From contig JAWKUA010000034.1 in assembly GCA_041398785.1 (NCBI GenBank), positions 1-46,974 on the forward strand: 46,974 nt of DNA. The letters are read 5' to 3'. This document shows, piece by piece, positions 26,640 to 35,218 of this stretch (positions within the stretch are counted from its first letter, which is position 1; each line of letters starts with the position of its first letter). A program made the translations under genes and the position numbers. The notes beneath the pieces were generated by a model. The model searched no databases. It was not told where the DNA came from and was given only the letters and a program-made list of their open reading frames with translations. The DNA is from Planctomycetaceae bacterium (lineage in GTDB: Bacteria; Planctomycetota; Planctomycetia; Planctomycetales; Planctomycetaceae).

Positions 26640-27986
26640 ATGAATCGAACTTCTCCGCCTGCGCCGTTTTGGCTGTTCACGTCGGCAATTCTGCTGCTTG
26701 CCGCTGGACGTTCCTCCGCGCTGTGTGCGGATGATGCGCCGACGGATGAGCAATTGCTGACACTGACGCAGCGTGCGACGTTTCGGTATTTCTGGGACGG
26801 TGCCGAACCGGTGTCCGGGCTTTCTCGCGAACGCATCCATCTCGACGATCCGACTTACGATCAGGACGTCGTTACCAGCGGAGGAACCGGATTCGGACTG
26901 ATGGCGATTCTGGTCGGTATCGAACGGAACTTCGTCATTCGCCCCGATGCCGTCACACGCCTGGAATCAATGCTCACCGCGCTGGAAAAGGCCGACCGTT
27001 TCCACGGTGCGTGGCCGCACTGGTTGTACGGTCCCACCGGAAAGGTCAAACCGTTCAGCCCAAAGGACGACGGCGGTGACCTGGTGGAAACGTCCTACCT
27101 GGCGGCGGGACTGCTGTGCGTTCGGCAGTATTTCCGCGACGGCAGCGAACGGGAACAGCGACTGGCAGCCGTCGCGGATCGCCTGTGGCGGGAAATTGAA
27201 TGGGACTGGTACCGTGGCCCTGACCGCGAAAACGTCCTGTTCTGGCACTGGTCACCCAAACATGCGTGGGAAATGAACTTCCGAATTCGAGGCTATAACG
27301 AATGTCTGATCACTTACGTGCTGGCGGGCGCGTCGCCGACTCACGGTATCCCACCGGAGGTCTATCACGAAGGCTGGGCCGAAAACGGAGCGATTCGGCA
27401 GACCAGCGCGGCGTTCGGCATCGAGCTGAAGCTGCGTCATCAGGGAGTTCAAAAGTATTGCGGCCCACTGTTCTGGGCACACTATTCTTACCTTGGCCTG
27501 GACCCTCGCGAACTGCGCGACCGCTATGCGGACTATTGGGAACAGAACCGAAACCACGTCGCGATGTGCAAAGCGTACTGCGTTGAAAACCCCGGACACC
27601 ATGACGGCTATTCCTCGAAATGCTGGGGACTGACCAGCAGCTATTCACTGGAAGGCTACGCCGGCCACAGCCCGGAACATGATGAAGGCACGATCGCTCC
27701 CACCGCCGCGCTTTCTTCGTTTCCCTGCGATCCGGATTCCTGCATGGCCGCGCTTCGGTACTTTCACGACGAACTCGGCGACAGGCTGCTGGGAACGTAC
27801 GGTTTCTACGACGCGTTCAATCAGGACAAAGACTGGTTCCCCAGGCAATACCTTGCGATCGATCAGGGGCCGGAGATCATCATGATTGAAAACTACCGCA
27901 GCGGCCTGATCTGGAAGCTGTTCATGTCGGCTCCGGAAGTGCAGCACGGGCTGACACGGCTTGGCTTCGAGGTGAACGGCCGATGA
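26640..27986 (+). CDS. glucoamylase-domain (GH144-like) exported glycosidase
   Basis: A 448-residue protein with a signal peptide (PFWLFTSAILLLAAG to ALCADD) and the domain named glucoamylase (PF10091), which includes GH144 endo-beta-1,2-glucanases. Visible features of the alpha/alpha-barrel family: TQRATFRYFWDGAEP, VVTSGGTGFGLMAI, DDGGDLVETSYLAAGLL, WSPKHAWEMNFRIRGYNECLITYVL, GPLFWAHYSYLGLDPR, GLTSSYSLEGYAGH and GFYDAFNQDKDWFPRQYLAIDQGPEIIMIENYRSGL. It would act on glucans in the periplasm or outside the cell; beta-1,2-glucan is the leading guess from the characterised members. Its stop overlaps the next start as ATGA, so the downstream deacetylase is likely translationally coupled. Confidence 0.9.
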   Translation: MNRTSPPAPFWLFTSAILLLAAGRSSALCADDAPTDEQLLTLTQRATFRYFWDGAEPVSGLSRERIHLDDPTYDQDVVTSGGTGFGLMAILVGIERNFVIRPDAVTRLESMLTALEKADRFHGAWPHWLYGPTGKVKPFSPKDDGGDLVETSYLAAGLLCVRQYFRDGSEREQRLAAVADRLWREIEWDWYRGPDRENVLFWHWSPKHAWEMNFRIRGYNECLITYVLAGASPTHGIPPEVYHEGWAENGAIRQTSAAFGIELKLRHQGVQKYCGPLFWAHYSYLGLDPRELRDRYADYWEQNRNHVAMCKAYCVENPGHHDGYSSKCWGLTSSYSLEGYAGHSPEHDEGTIAPTAALSSFPCDPDSCMAALRYFHDELGDRLLGTYGFYDAFNQDKDWFPRQYLAIDQGPEIIMIENYRSGLIWKLFMSAPEVQHGLTRLGFEVNGR

Positions 27987-28915
27987 CGCTGCTGTATTCC
28001 GACGAACGGTTTCTGCTGCACGATACCGGCGAGCATCCGGAATGTGCTGCGCGGCTTCAGGCTGTGCGCCGGCGGCTGGACGAATCGGGGCTGCTGAAGC
28101 AAGTCACGTCGGTGCCCGTTGTTCGCGCCGACGACACGGATGTAACGCGAGTCCATACGACGGAACATGTTCAGGCCATTCGCGAATTTGTCGATGCCGG
28201 CGGCGGGCGCATTGAAGTGGACACCGTTGTCAGCCCGGATTCCGCAGACGTGGCATGGCTGGCTGCCGGTAGTGGTGTCGACGCCGTGCGACGCATTGTC
28301 GGCGGTGAGGATACTCAGGCGCTGTGCCTGGTTCGTCCGCCGGGACATCACGCAAGGCCGGACGCGCCGATGGGATTCTGCCTGCTCGGCAATGTCGCCA
28401 TCGCCGCGCGTGCCGCCATTCAGAAATTTGGATTGAACAGGGTGCTGATCGTCGACTGGGATGTCCATCACGGCAACGGAACTCAGGATGCCTTCTACGA
28501 CGACGGCCAGGTCACGTTCTTCTCCGCTCACCGTTTTCCGTTTTATCCGGGCACCGGACGAAAGTCGGAAACCGGGCGCGGTGAGGGACTCGGTACGACG
28601 TTCAACCTTCCGCTGGAATTCGGCATCAGCCGGCGCGACTATCTTTCGGCGTTCGAAAAGAGTCTGACAGTGGCCGCCGACAAATGCAGGCCCGATCTGG
28701 TCATCATCAGCGCCGGTTTCGATGCTCACGCCGAAGACCCCATCGGCTCGCTGGGTCTGCAGACCGAAGACTTCGCGGAACTTACGAAGCTTGTGCAGCA
28801 GGTCGCGGCAACCCACTCCGATGGTCGGCTGCTGAGCATGCTGGAAGGCGGCTACAACGTTGACCGGCTGGCGGACTGCGTGTCGCTGCACCTGGAAACG
28901 CTGCTCAGCAAATGA
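27983..28915 (+). CDS. histone deacetylase-family amidohydrolase
   Basis: A 310-residue zinc-dependent deacetylase of the arginase/HDAC superfamily (bacterial members include acetoin-utilisation and acetylpolyamine amidohydrolases). The signature is complete: LVRPPGHHARPD (catalytic His122-His123), IVDWDVHHGNGTQD (zinc ligands Asp160 and His162), IISAGFDAH (zinc ligand Asp247) and the catalytic Tyr in LEGGY. No signal peptide, so cytoplasmic. GAGGTG precedes the ATG, which overlaps the glucanase stop by 4 bp. The coupling suggests a shared role, possibly removing acetyl groups from a product of the exported glycosidases, but this is inference; protein or polyamine deacetylation is equally possible. 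Confidence 0.94.
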   Translation: MTLLYSDERFLLHDTGEHPECAARLQAVRRRLDESGLLKQVTSVPVVRADDTDVTRVHTTEHVQAIREFVDAGGGRIEVDTVVSPDSADVAWLAAGSGVDAVRRIVGGEDTQALCLVRPPGHHARPDAPMGFCLLGNVAIAARAAIQKFGLNRVLIVDWDVHHGNGTQDAFYDDGQVTFFSAHRFPFYPGTGRKSETGRGEGLGTTFNLPLEFGISRRDYLSAFEKSLTVAADKCRPDLVIISAGFDAHAEDPIGSLGLQTEDFAELTKLVQQVAATHSDGRLLSMLEGGYNVDRLADCVSLHLETLLSK

Positions 28916-28948
28916 CTTCGTTTCCTGGATTCGAAGCTGCCGAAGTCA
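28913..28948. terminator. possible hairpin after the deacetylase gene
   Basis: TGACTTCG (28913-28920) pairs with CGAAGTCA (28941-28948), an 8-bp stem with a 20-nt loop, starting at the deacetylase stop codon and facing the convergent RTX gene. No T run, so only a weak call. Confidence 0.3.
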
Positions 28949-29104
28949 GTGTGAGCCGGCCGCGTGGAACTGCAATCGGTGCCGGTCGCCGTTGCTGAAG
29001 ACTCGCCGAAGAACCACATTCCGCAACGCAGAAACGGCCGCCGCCAACATCGCGCGGGCCATGGCGACATCGACGGCGGCTCGTTCAGAACCATCACGCA
29101 GCGG

Positions 29105-31066
29105 CTATGTCAGGATCAGATCGTCGATTCCGTCGACAAACAGGATGTCAAAGATGTCGTAGCGGACTGTGTCCTTTTCGCCATCCACGGCAATCAGCCA
29201 GTCGGCTCCGGCGCCACCGTCCAGATCATCTTCGCCGGAACCTCCGATGATCGTGTCATTTCCGGCATTGCCCTGCAGCTTGTCGTCGCCGGCTCCGCCA
29301 TCGATGAAATCATTGCCGGCTTCACCAAGAATCGTGTCGCTGCCATCTCCGCCGAACAGGCCGTCATTGCCATCTCCGCCGAAGATCGTGTCGTTGCCCG
29401 AACCGCCGTTCACGCGATCATTGCCGCGACCGGCATACACCAGATCGTTGCCGGCTCCGGCATCGATAACATCATTCCCGATGTTGACCCCCGCAGCTCG
29501 CTGCAGGTATTGACGCAGACTGATATCAACCTGCCACGGCAGCAGACGCGGAAGAGTATTGGGGCCGTCGCCGAAGATCAGGTCATGGCCGTCGCCGCCG
29601 GAGATACCGTCGTCATCGCCGCCGCCGACCAGAATGTCATTGCCGCCGTTGCCCGCGATGCGGTCCCGGCCGCCGCCGCCGAACACGACATCGTTGCCCA
29701 CCACCGGAACCGGCCGGGCGTCGATGCTGACGGCATCCGCTTCGGCCGCCGTGATTGCTGCGACGGCGTCAGCGGCGGCCCCTGCGATCAGTTCGGCGTC
29801 AATCACGCTTCGCGCGATGACCGATGCCGGATCCGCCACGATTCCGTCGTTGCCGCCGCCGCCGAAGATGGCATCATGACCCCAGCCGCCGTGAATGATG
29901 TCGTTACCTTCGCCGCGGGCTCCGAAATCCTGAGCGTAAACGACGGGGTCAACGTAGCCGGCCGGATAGCTGTCAGTGGCATCGCCGAAGATCCAGTCGT
30001 TGCCGTGTCCGCCGTCGAGTTTATCGCTGCCGCTGCCGCCGATCACATAGTCATCGCCGCCAGCGCCGAAGATGATGTCATTGCCGGCGCCTCCGAAGAT
30101 CACGTCGGTGTCGGCGCCGCCGTGGACAACATCGTCACCGTCACCGGCTTCCACCCAGTCGCTGCCGGTGCCGGCAAGCACAACGTCGTTGCCTGCACCG
30201 CTGTAGACACGGTCGTTGCCAGCGCCTGACAGCACCCAGTCATCGCCATCGCCGGCGTCAATTCGGTCGTTGCCGCTGCCCAGCAGGCTGAGTCGGACCA
30301 GATATTCGTGGATGGTGGTTTCGTCAGGCACGGCGGGCAGCGGCCAGGTGTTGGGGCCATCGCCCAGAATGATGTCATTGCCAGGTCCGCCTTCGATGGA
30401 ATCATCGCCGTCGCCCCCGGCGATCCCGTCGAAGCCGTTTCCACCCATCAGCAGGTCATTGCCTTTGCCGCCCAGCAGAATGTCGGTTCCGTCGCCGCCG
30501 CTCAGGATGTCATCGTAGTCGCCGGCAACAATCAGGTCATTGCCCGAATTGCCGGCTACGCGCGAAGGCCCGCCCAAAGCGTAGGCCGTGTCATTTCCGT
30601 GTCCCAGAACGATGGACGTCGGGTGCTGAACGGAAACCAGCACAGCCACCAGGTCGTCGCCACACTTTGCGTCGATCACCAGGCTGGTGACCTGAGCATC
30701 GGAAACGGCAAACGTCACGTTGTTGACCGTCACGACCAGCAGTCCGGACGCGTCGACGTTCGCCACGATCACGTCCGCGTTGTGGGTTCCTCCGACGGTC
30801 ACGACTCCGTTCTGATCGACGTTGAACGTGGGTTCCGGAGCGTATTCGCAGACTTCTTCCGGGTCGACGACTTCGCCTTCGACGGCGTCCGTTCCCAGAG
30901 AAACCGCCGACAGCATCGCTCGGGTTTCCAGAGATTCCAGCGCTGCTCCGGTGCGAATCGGACTGCGCCTTCCGGACGCCCTTGAGGCTCGACGGAACAG
31001 GGAAAACGGGGATCGCTTCGGCGAGAACAATTGAGACTGGCATCGTGATTCTGTGTGGCGTGGCAT
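29105..31066 (-). CDS. RTX/hemolysin-type calcium-binding repeat protein
   Basis: A 653-residue secreted-type protein. A basic N-terminus leads to LESLETRAMLSA (residues ~43-54), the short segment that opens many planctomycete surface proteins. Residues ~140-640 are dominated by GGxGxDxhx nonapeptides forming calcium-binding beta-rolls (GGDGTDILLGGKGNDLLMGG, DGGAGDDKLQGNAGNDTI). The repeats are interrupted by three loops starting near GDGPNTWPL, GDATDSYPAG and GDGPNTLPR; the first and third are clearly related, so part of the protein is duplicated. The long plus-strand frame opposite (28964-30229) is a shadow of the repeats. It is divergent from the sigma-54 activator gene. Likely cell-surface or extracellular; no enzymatic domain is visible. 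Confidence 0.92.
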   Translation of the reverse strand: MPRHTESRCQSQLFSPKRSPFSLFRRASRASGRRSPIRTGAALESLETRAMLSAVSLGTDAVEGEVVDPEEVCEYAPEPTFNVDQNGVVTVGGTHNADVIVANVDASGLLVVTVNNVTFAVSDAQVTSLVIDAKCGDDLVAVLVSVQHPTSIVLGHGNDTAYALGGPSRVAGNSGNDLIVAGDYDDILSGGDGTDILLGGKGNDLLMGGNGFDGIAGGDGDDSIEGGPGNDIILGDGPNTWPLPAVPDETTIHEYLVRLSLLGSGNDRIDAGDGDDWVLSGAGNDRVYSGAGNDVVLAGTGSDWVEAGDGDDVVHGGADTDVIFGGAGNDIIFGAGGDDYVIGGSGSDKLDGGHGNDWIFGDATDSYPAGYVDPVVYAQDFGARGEGNDIIHGGWGHDAIFGGGGNDGIVADPASVIARSVIDAELIAGAAADAVAAITAAEADAVSIDARPVPVVGNDVVFGGGGRDRIAGNGGNDILVGGGDDDGISGGDGHDLIFGDGPNTLPRLLPWQVDISLRQYLQRAAGVNIGNDVIDAGAGNDLVYAGRGNDRVNGGSGNDTIFGGDGNDGLFGGDGSDTILGEAGNDFIDGGAGDDKLQGNAGNDTIIGGSGEDDLDGGAGADWLIAVDGEKDTVRYDIFDILFVDGIDDLILT

Positions 31067-31392
31067 AGTGCGTTGTTCACTCCTGGCCCGGCGGAAGAAA
31101 GGAAGTTTGTGATCGCGAACACCGCGTTCACCCGGAATCGGTACGGCGTTGGCATATGCAGCCGGAGTGCCGAAACCGAAACGCGGCTACCTCCAGGTGC
31201 CCACAACATGCTTGCCCCCAAAGACTTAGAGTTACATCGATCGACCACTGGCGCTCGACCGTCCGATTCGAGGCGCCCTGAGTCAGAACGATTTATTGTC
31301 CGGAGCGCCCTGTGCGAGTACGCTGCGACAAGTGTTCCGGGCGAATGTTCGGCCGCTCGGTCGAGGGACATTGCCGGCGGGGAGGAGCTGAT
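31067..31392. other. divergent promoter region
   Basis: A 326-bp gap between the RTX gene (minus) and the sigma-54 activator gene (plus). I looked for a -24/-12 promoter (TGGCAC-N5-TTGC) and did not find one. The frame of the activator gene is open back to a GTG at 31312, but the start is placed later. Nothing else is evident. Confidence 0.45.
31381..31387 (+). promoter_or_regulatory. Shine-Dalgarno GGAGGAG deciding a TTG start
   Basis: GGAGGAG followed after 5 nt by TTG 31393, in frame with the activator protein. Translation from the TTG begins right at the FHA domain; the alternative GTG at 31312 adds 27 residues including CDKC and CRRGG. Confidence 0.7.
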
Positions 31393-33294
31393 TTGCGACA
31401 CGCTTTGATTCTGCTGAATGGACCAAGTCCGGGGGCCGGCGTCACCGTCGATCCGGACGCCGATGAAGTCACGCTGGGGCGCGACGTCACTCGGACGCTG
31501 CCAATCGATGACGAACGCTGCTCGCGACTGCACGCGCGGCTGTGGTTCGATTCGCAAAGCTGGCAAATTGAGGACTGTGACAGCCGCAACGGGACATTCG
31601 TCAATTCGCGGCGAATCGAGCGGGCGGTGCTGAGGCCGGGCGACATCATTCGAATCGGTGAAACACTGATCGTGTTTTCCCGCGAACACGATGCCGATGA
31701 CCCGCGGTGGCACGCCCGACGGATCGCGACCAGCACCTTCGTCGTCCGTGTTGCTGAAGACGCCGAACGCCCGACGCTGATCGAACGGCTGCGGGCCGAA
31801 CAGACCGACGTCGCGCGTGCGGCGGCTGTGTTGTGCCAGCTTGCTTCTGACCTGCAGCGGCAGGATCACGCCGACGCGATGGTGCGAGTCATCAGCGACG
31901 CGGTCATGGAAGCCGTCCGAGCGGACTCCGTGACAATCTGGCTGGTGTCATCCGACGGCCGGCTTTCCGCTGTCGGCGGGCGGTCGTCGAAGCAGCGGGA
32001 ACGGCCCGGCGATTCCACGGATGCTCGCAGCGCGCCGGTTCCCGTTCTGGCCAGCATGTCGATCGAAAACAACGAATCGCTGCTGGTGCAGAACGGCTCA
32101 GCGGAGGCCGCGGCGTTTGACCCGTCAGATACGCGGCCCGCCGGCGGACCGGATACCGTCATCAGCGTGCCAATTCCCGGTCGCGGCGAACGGCTGGGAG
32201 CGATCGAATGCGTGGTCAGCGCGAATCACGGAGCATTCGACGAACACGATCTCGACGTGGTGATTGCGATCGCCGGACAGGCCGGCCTGGCTCTGGAGAA
32301 CCTGAACCATCGGGAACGGCTGCAGCAGGCCAATCAGCAACTGCGGACCACGGTCCACGGGCAGCAGCGGATCGTCGGCGACAGCCCGGCCGTCCGGGGA
32401 CTGTTCGACACGGTTTCGCGAATCGGGCCGGTCGACAGCACGATTCTGATTCGCGGTGAAAGCGGCACCGGCAAGGAACTGGTGGCCCGGATGATTCACG
32501 AAACCAGTCGGCGACATTCCGGTCCCTACATTCCGATCAACTGCGCGGCGTTCAGCGAATCGCTGCTGGAAAGTGAATTGTTCGGCCACGAGAAGGGAGC
32601 GTTTACGGGAGCCGACCAGCGGCGAATCGGTCAGTTTGAACGTGCTCACACCGGCACGCTGTTTCTGGACGAAGTCGGAGAACTCAGCCCCGCCTGCCAG
32701 GCACGACTGCTGCGGATTCTGGAACACCATCCGTTTGAACGTGTCGGCGGTGTCGAACCGATCCAGGTTGATGTGCGAGTCATCGCGGCGACTCATCGCG
32801 ACCTGCCGGAACTGGTGGCCGGCGGCCGGTTTCGAGACGACCTCTACTTTCGACTGAAGGTGATCGAAGTCCGCCTGCCGCCTCTGAGAGATCGCGGCGA
32901 CGATGTGCTGCTGCTGGCTGATCATTTCCTGCTTCAATTCCGAAGTGAGATGGGTCGCGGTCCCAGGGGATTTTCGGCCGCGGCCGCGCAGTTGCTGATG
33001 GATTACCACTGGCCCGGCAACGTGCGCGAACTGCGGAACGCGGTGGAACGAGCGGTCGTCCTGTCCGCAGCAGACGAAGTTCAGGCCGGCGATCTGGGAC
33101 TTCCGATTGTTCAGCCGACCGAAGCCAGCCCGGGCGGTCTGATCCCGCTGGCTGACGCGGAACTTCGCCACATTGTCGCGGTCCTGGAACGCGTCAACGG
33201 CAACAAGACTCAGGCCTGCAAAGTGCTGGGCATCGGTCGCGGAACGCTTTACAAGAAACTGGAAGAATGCGCCGCGCGGGGGATTCCCGTCTGA
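31393..33294 (+). CDS. FHA-GAF sigma-54-dependent activator
   Basis: A 633-residue enhancer-binding transcription factor. FHA domain at ~1-100 (VTLGR at 26-30, SRLHARL, RNGTFVN at 65-71), GAF domain at ~145-305, AAA+ domain at ~328-560 and a Fis-type helix-turn-helix at ~600-625. AAA+ motifs are intact: Walker A GESGTGKE (355-362), sigma-54-contacting GAFTGA (402-407), Walker B LFLDEVGEL, and the Arg-rich FRDDLYFRL with WPGNVREL. FHA and GAF inputs suggest control by phosphothreonine proteins (Ser/Thr kinases are common in planctomycetes) and a small ligand. I start at TTG 31393 on the strength of GGAGGAG. It is alone on this strand; its target promoters are not visible here. Confidence 0.93.
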   Translation: MRHALILLNGPSPGAGVTVDPDADEVTLGRDVTRTLPIDDERCSRLHARLWFDSQSWQIEDCDSRNGTFVNSRRIERAVLRPGDIIRIGETLIVFSREHDADDPRWHARRIATSTFVVRVAEDAERPTLIERLRAEQTDVARAAAVLCQLASDLQRQDHADAMVRVISDAVMEAVRADSVTIWLVSSDGRLSAVGGRSSKQRERPGDSTDARSAPVPVLASMSIENNESLLVQNGSAEAAAFDPSDTRPAGGPDTVISVPIPGRGERLGAIECVVSANHGAFDEHDLDVVIAIAGQAGLALENLNHRERLQQANQQLRTTVHGQQRIVGDSPAVRGLFDTVSRIGPVDSTILIRGESGTGKELVARMIHETSRRHSGPYIPINCAAFSESLLESELFGHEKGAFTGADQRRIGQFERAHTGTLFLDEVGELSPACQARLLRILEHHPFERVGGVEPIQVDVRVIAATHRDLPELVAGGRFRDDLYFRLKVIEVRLPPLRDRGDDVLLLADHFLLQFRSEMGRGPRGFSAAAAQLLMDYHWPGNVRELRNAVERAVVLSAADEVQAGDLGLPIVQPTEASPGGLIPLADAELRHIVAVLERVNGNKTQACKVLGIGRGTLYKKLEECAARGIPV

Positions 33295-33343
33295 ACGTTC
33301 CTTCGGCGTCGCTGTCCCGACGAGCCCTTGCCGAGGGCCCGCG

Positions 33344-34465
33344 TCAGGGCTGTCGCAGCTTCATTCCCAGACCAAACTGGTCGCCCGCGCGCACGGGTTC
33401 GCCGTTTTGGAAGTCGATCTCCAGCATTTTTTCGCTGCCGACTTCACGACCTTCTTCGTCAGTTAGTTGAGCCACCAGTTTTCGAGTACCCCGGTTGAAG
33501 ACGTCGCCACTGGACGGGTAGGCGAACTGGCCGTCGATGCTGAACGTGACCCAGCCCGGCTGGTCTCGCACGGGAAGACTGGCCACCTGTTTCGGCGGCA
33601 TGACCGTATTGTCGAACACATGCATCTGACTGTTGTGTCCGTCGGTCACCCAGAGTTCCGTTTCGTCGGGACTCAGGCCAATCCCGTGGCTCGGACAGCC
33701 ATGCCGCTTGACCGGTCCCATTTCAAAGCCTGCCACCTCCACGCGATGCAGCATCCGCCCGCTGATCAGATCGCCGACTTCAAATCCCAGACATTCGTTG
33801 ATGCAGACAAACACCAGCGTTTCGGAACCGTTGACTGTAAACGGCCGGATGCTGTTGCTGAACGGTCCGCAGGTTTTGGCGACGGTGTGATGCCGGGTTT
33901 CCGTGATCGTCAGAATCGGGGATCGCAGCCCGGCCAGATAGGCATAGTTGCCGCCGATACCGCAGATCGTGTTGTGAGCCCCCGAATTGGGGACGACCTT
34001 CGAAATGACGTCACCCCTGGCGGCATCCACGACATGCCAGTGATCCTTTTCCAGCGACGGAAGATAGATCACGGTACCGTCGGGAGTGATCGACATGCGG
34101 TCGCAGCCGCCTTCGTATTCCCGTTCCCACAGCATCTCTTCGCTGACCAGGTCCAGGCACATGAGCGACGTCAGCGTGCTGATGTAGATGCGGTTGGTGA
34201 TTTCGCTGGCGCAGACACCCTTGACGTTGATTGGTGTGCCACTGGCGTCGAGTCCGCCGGTCGGAATGCGTTTGACGAACCTGTGGCCGTCGTCGATGTC
34301 AAATACCAGCAGACCGTGTCCGCCGTATTCCAGGTAGTTGCGAATTCCGGGAGCCGCCACATACAGAAAACGCCCGTCCAGCGGCTCGGCGGCTGAAACG
34401 GGCGAAATCAGAATCGCGGTCCACACAAGTCCCGCAAGCAGCACAGGGCGGACAAAGAATGACAT
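33344..34465 (-). CDS. exported YncE-like beta-propeller protein
   Basis: A 373-residue protein with a signal peptide (VLLAGLVWTAILISPVSAAEP) followed by seven-bladed-propeller (YncE/lactonase-like) repeats: GRFLYVAAPGIRNYLEYGG, HGLLVFDIDDGHRFVKRI, SITPDGTVIYLPSLEKDHWHVVD, GLSPDETELWVTDGHNSQMHVFD and VTFSIDGQFAYPSSGDVF. Similar planctomycete proteins carry these blades without known enzymatic activity. A co-directional small exported protein gene lies 101 bp upstream. It converges with the activator gene, 49 bp away. Function unknown; a binding or quinoprotein-like role is speculative. Confidence 0.88.
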   Translation of the reverse strand: MSFFVRPVLLAGLVWTAILISPVSAAEPLDGRFLYVAAPGIRNYLEYGGHGLLVFDIDDGHRFVKRIPTGGLDASGTPINVKGVCASEITNRIYISTLTSLMCLDLVSEEMLWEREYEGGCDRMSITPDGTVIYLPSLEKDHWHVVDAARGDVISKVVPNSGAHNTICGIGGNYAYLAGLRSPILTITETRHHTVAKTCGPFSNSIRPFTVNGSETLVFVCINECLGFEVGDLISGRMLHRVEVAGFEMGPVKRHGCPSHGIGLSPDETELWVTDGHNSQMHVFDNTVMPPKQVASLPVRDQPGWVTFSIDGQFAYPSSGDVFNRGTRKLVAQLTDEEGREVGSEKMLEIDFQNGEPVRAGDQFGLGMKLRQP

Positions 34466-34566
34466 GGAAAAACGGCCCTTTCGACATCGGAGCCATGCGG
34501 AAAAATCCGGCGTTCAGCTTTTCGTCAGCGCGAATTGAATGTCGCATTCCGCAGCGGCGAATCCCG

Positions 34567-35073
34567 CTACCTCACCAGAGCTTCGCGGAACGGGAAGACT
34601 CCGATCCTGACAATGTCGCCTGTCGGGCCGCTGTTGTTGTTCGGCTGGGAAAAACCGTAGGCCACAACCATTCCGGACGTCTGTTCGGCGACGTACAGAA
34701 TACCGTTGGCCGGCTGACCTCCGCCGCCCTGAGACCGAAGCTGTGCGGCGCCGCTGATAATCACGTACTTGGGCTGAGGCGTGTTGGGATTGACCTGGAA
34801 ATCGGCTGCAACGTTGTGCTGATACAGGCACGTAAACCCGTTGCCTCCGCCATTGATGTGGCCGCCGCGAAGGATGCCCGTCAAATGATCCAGCACAAAC
34901 ACGGCTTCCGTGTCAGCAACGCCGGTGACCGGCACCGTCACCATGGAAAACTTGTCGTTTCCACCGGCTGTTGATGCTCGAAGCTGATCCTGCGGCAGTG
35001 ACCAGACCGCGGCGCCTCCAACCAGAGCACCCACCATGACCAGAACCAACGGATGTTTGCTGAACGCTTTCAT
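34567..35073 (-). CDS. small exported hypothetical protein
   Basis: A 168-residue protein with an N-terminal hydrophobic segment (LVLVMVGALVGGAAVWSL) serving as signal or anchor. The soluble part contains AVFVLDHLTGILRGGHING, PQPKYVIISGAAQLR and ILYVAEQTSGMVVAYGF, patterns I associate with an uncharacterised planctomycete family. AAGGA lies about 6 nt before ATG 35073. It precedes the YncE-like gene on the same strand and the two may be co-transcribed. Confidence 0.8.
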   Translation of the reverse strand: MKAFSKHPLVLVMVGALVGGAAVWSLPQDQLRASTAGGNDKFSMVTVPVTGVADTEAVFVLDHLTGILRGGHINGGGNGFTCLYQHNVAADFQVNPNTPQPKYVIISGAAQLRSQGGGGQPANGILYVAEQTSGMVVAYGFSQPNNNSGPTGDIVRIGVFPFREALVR

Positions 35074-35218
35074 GTCAATTCCTTCTGTGTGATCCTAGAA
35101 TCTCCGCCGCCGCGGACTTGCAGCATGCTGTTGGGCATTCTACCGCGGGAATCCGGATTTCTCCAGATGCAGCCGGCCGTTCACCGCGGATCAGCTTTCT
35201 TTCCAAACGGACCCTTCA

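Noticed and set aside
28964..30229. 421-residue open frame on the plus strand
   Set aside because: It is antisense to the RTX-repeat gene; its repetitive Val/Ala composition mirrors the GGxGxD repeats on the other strand.
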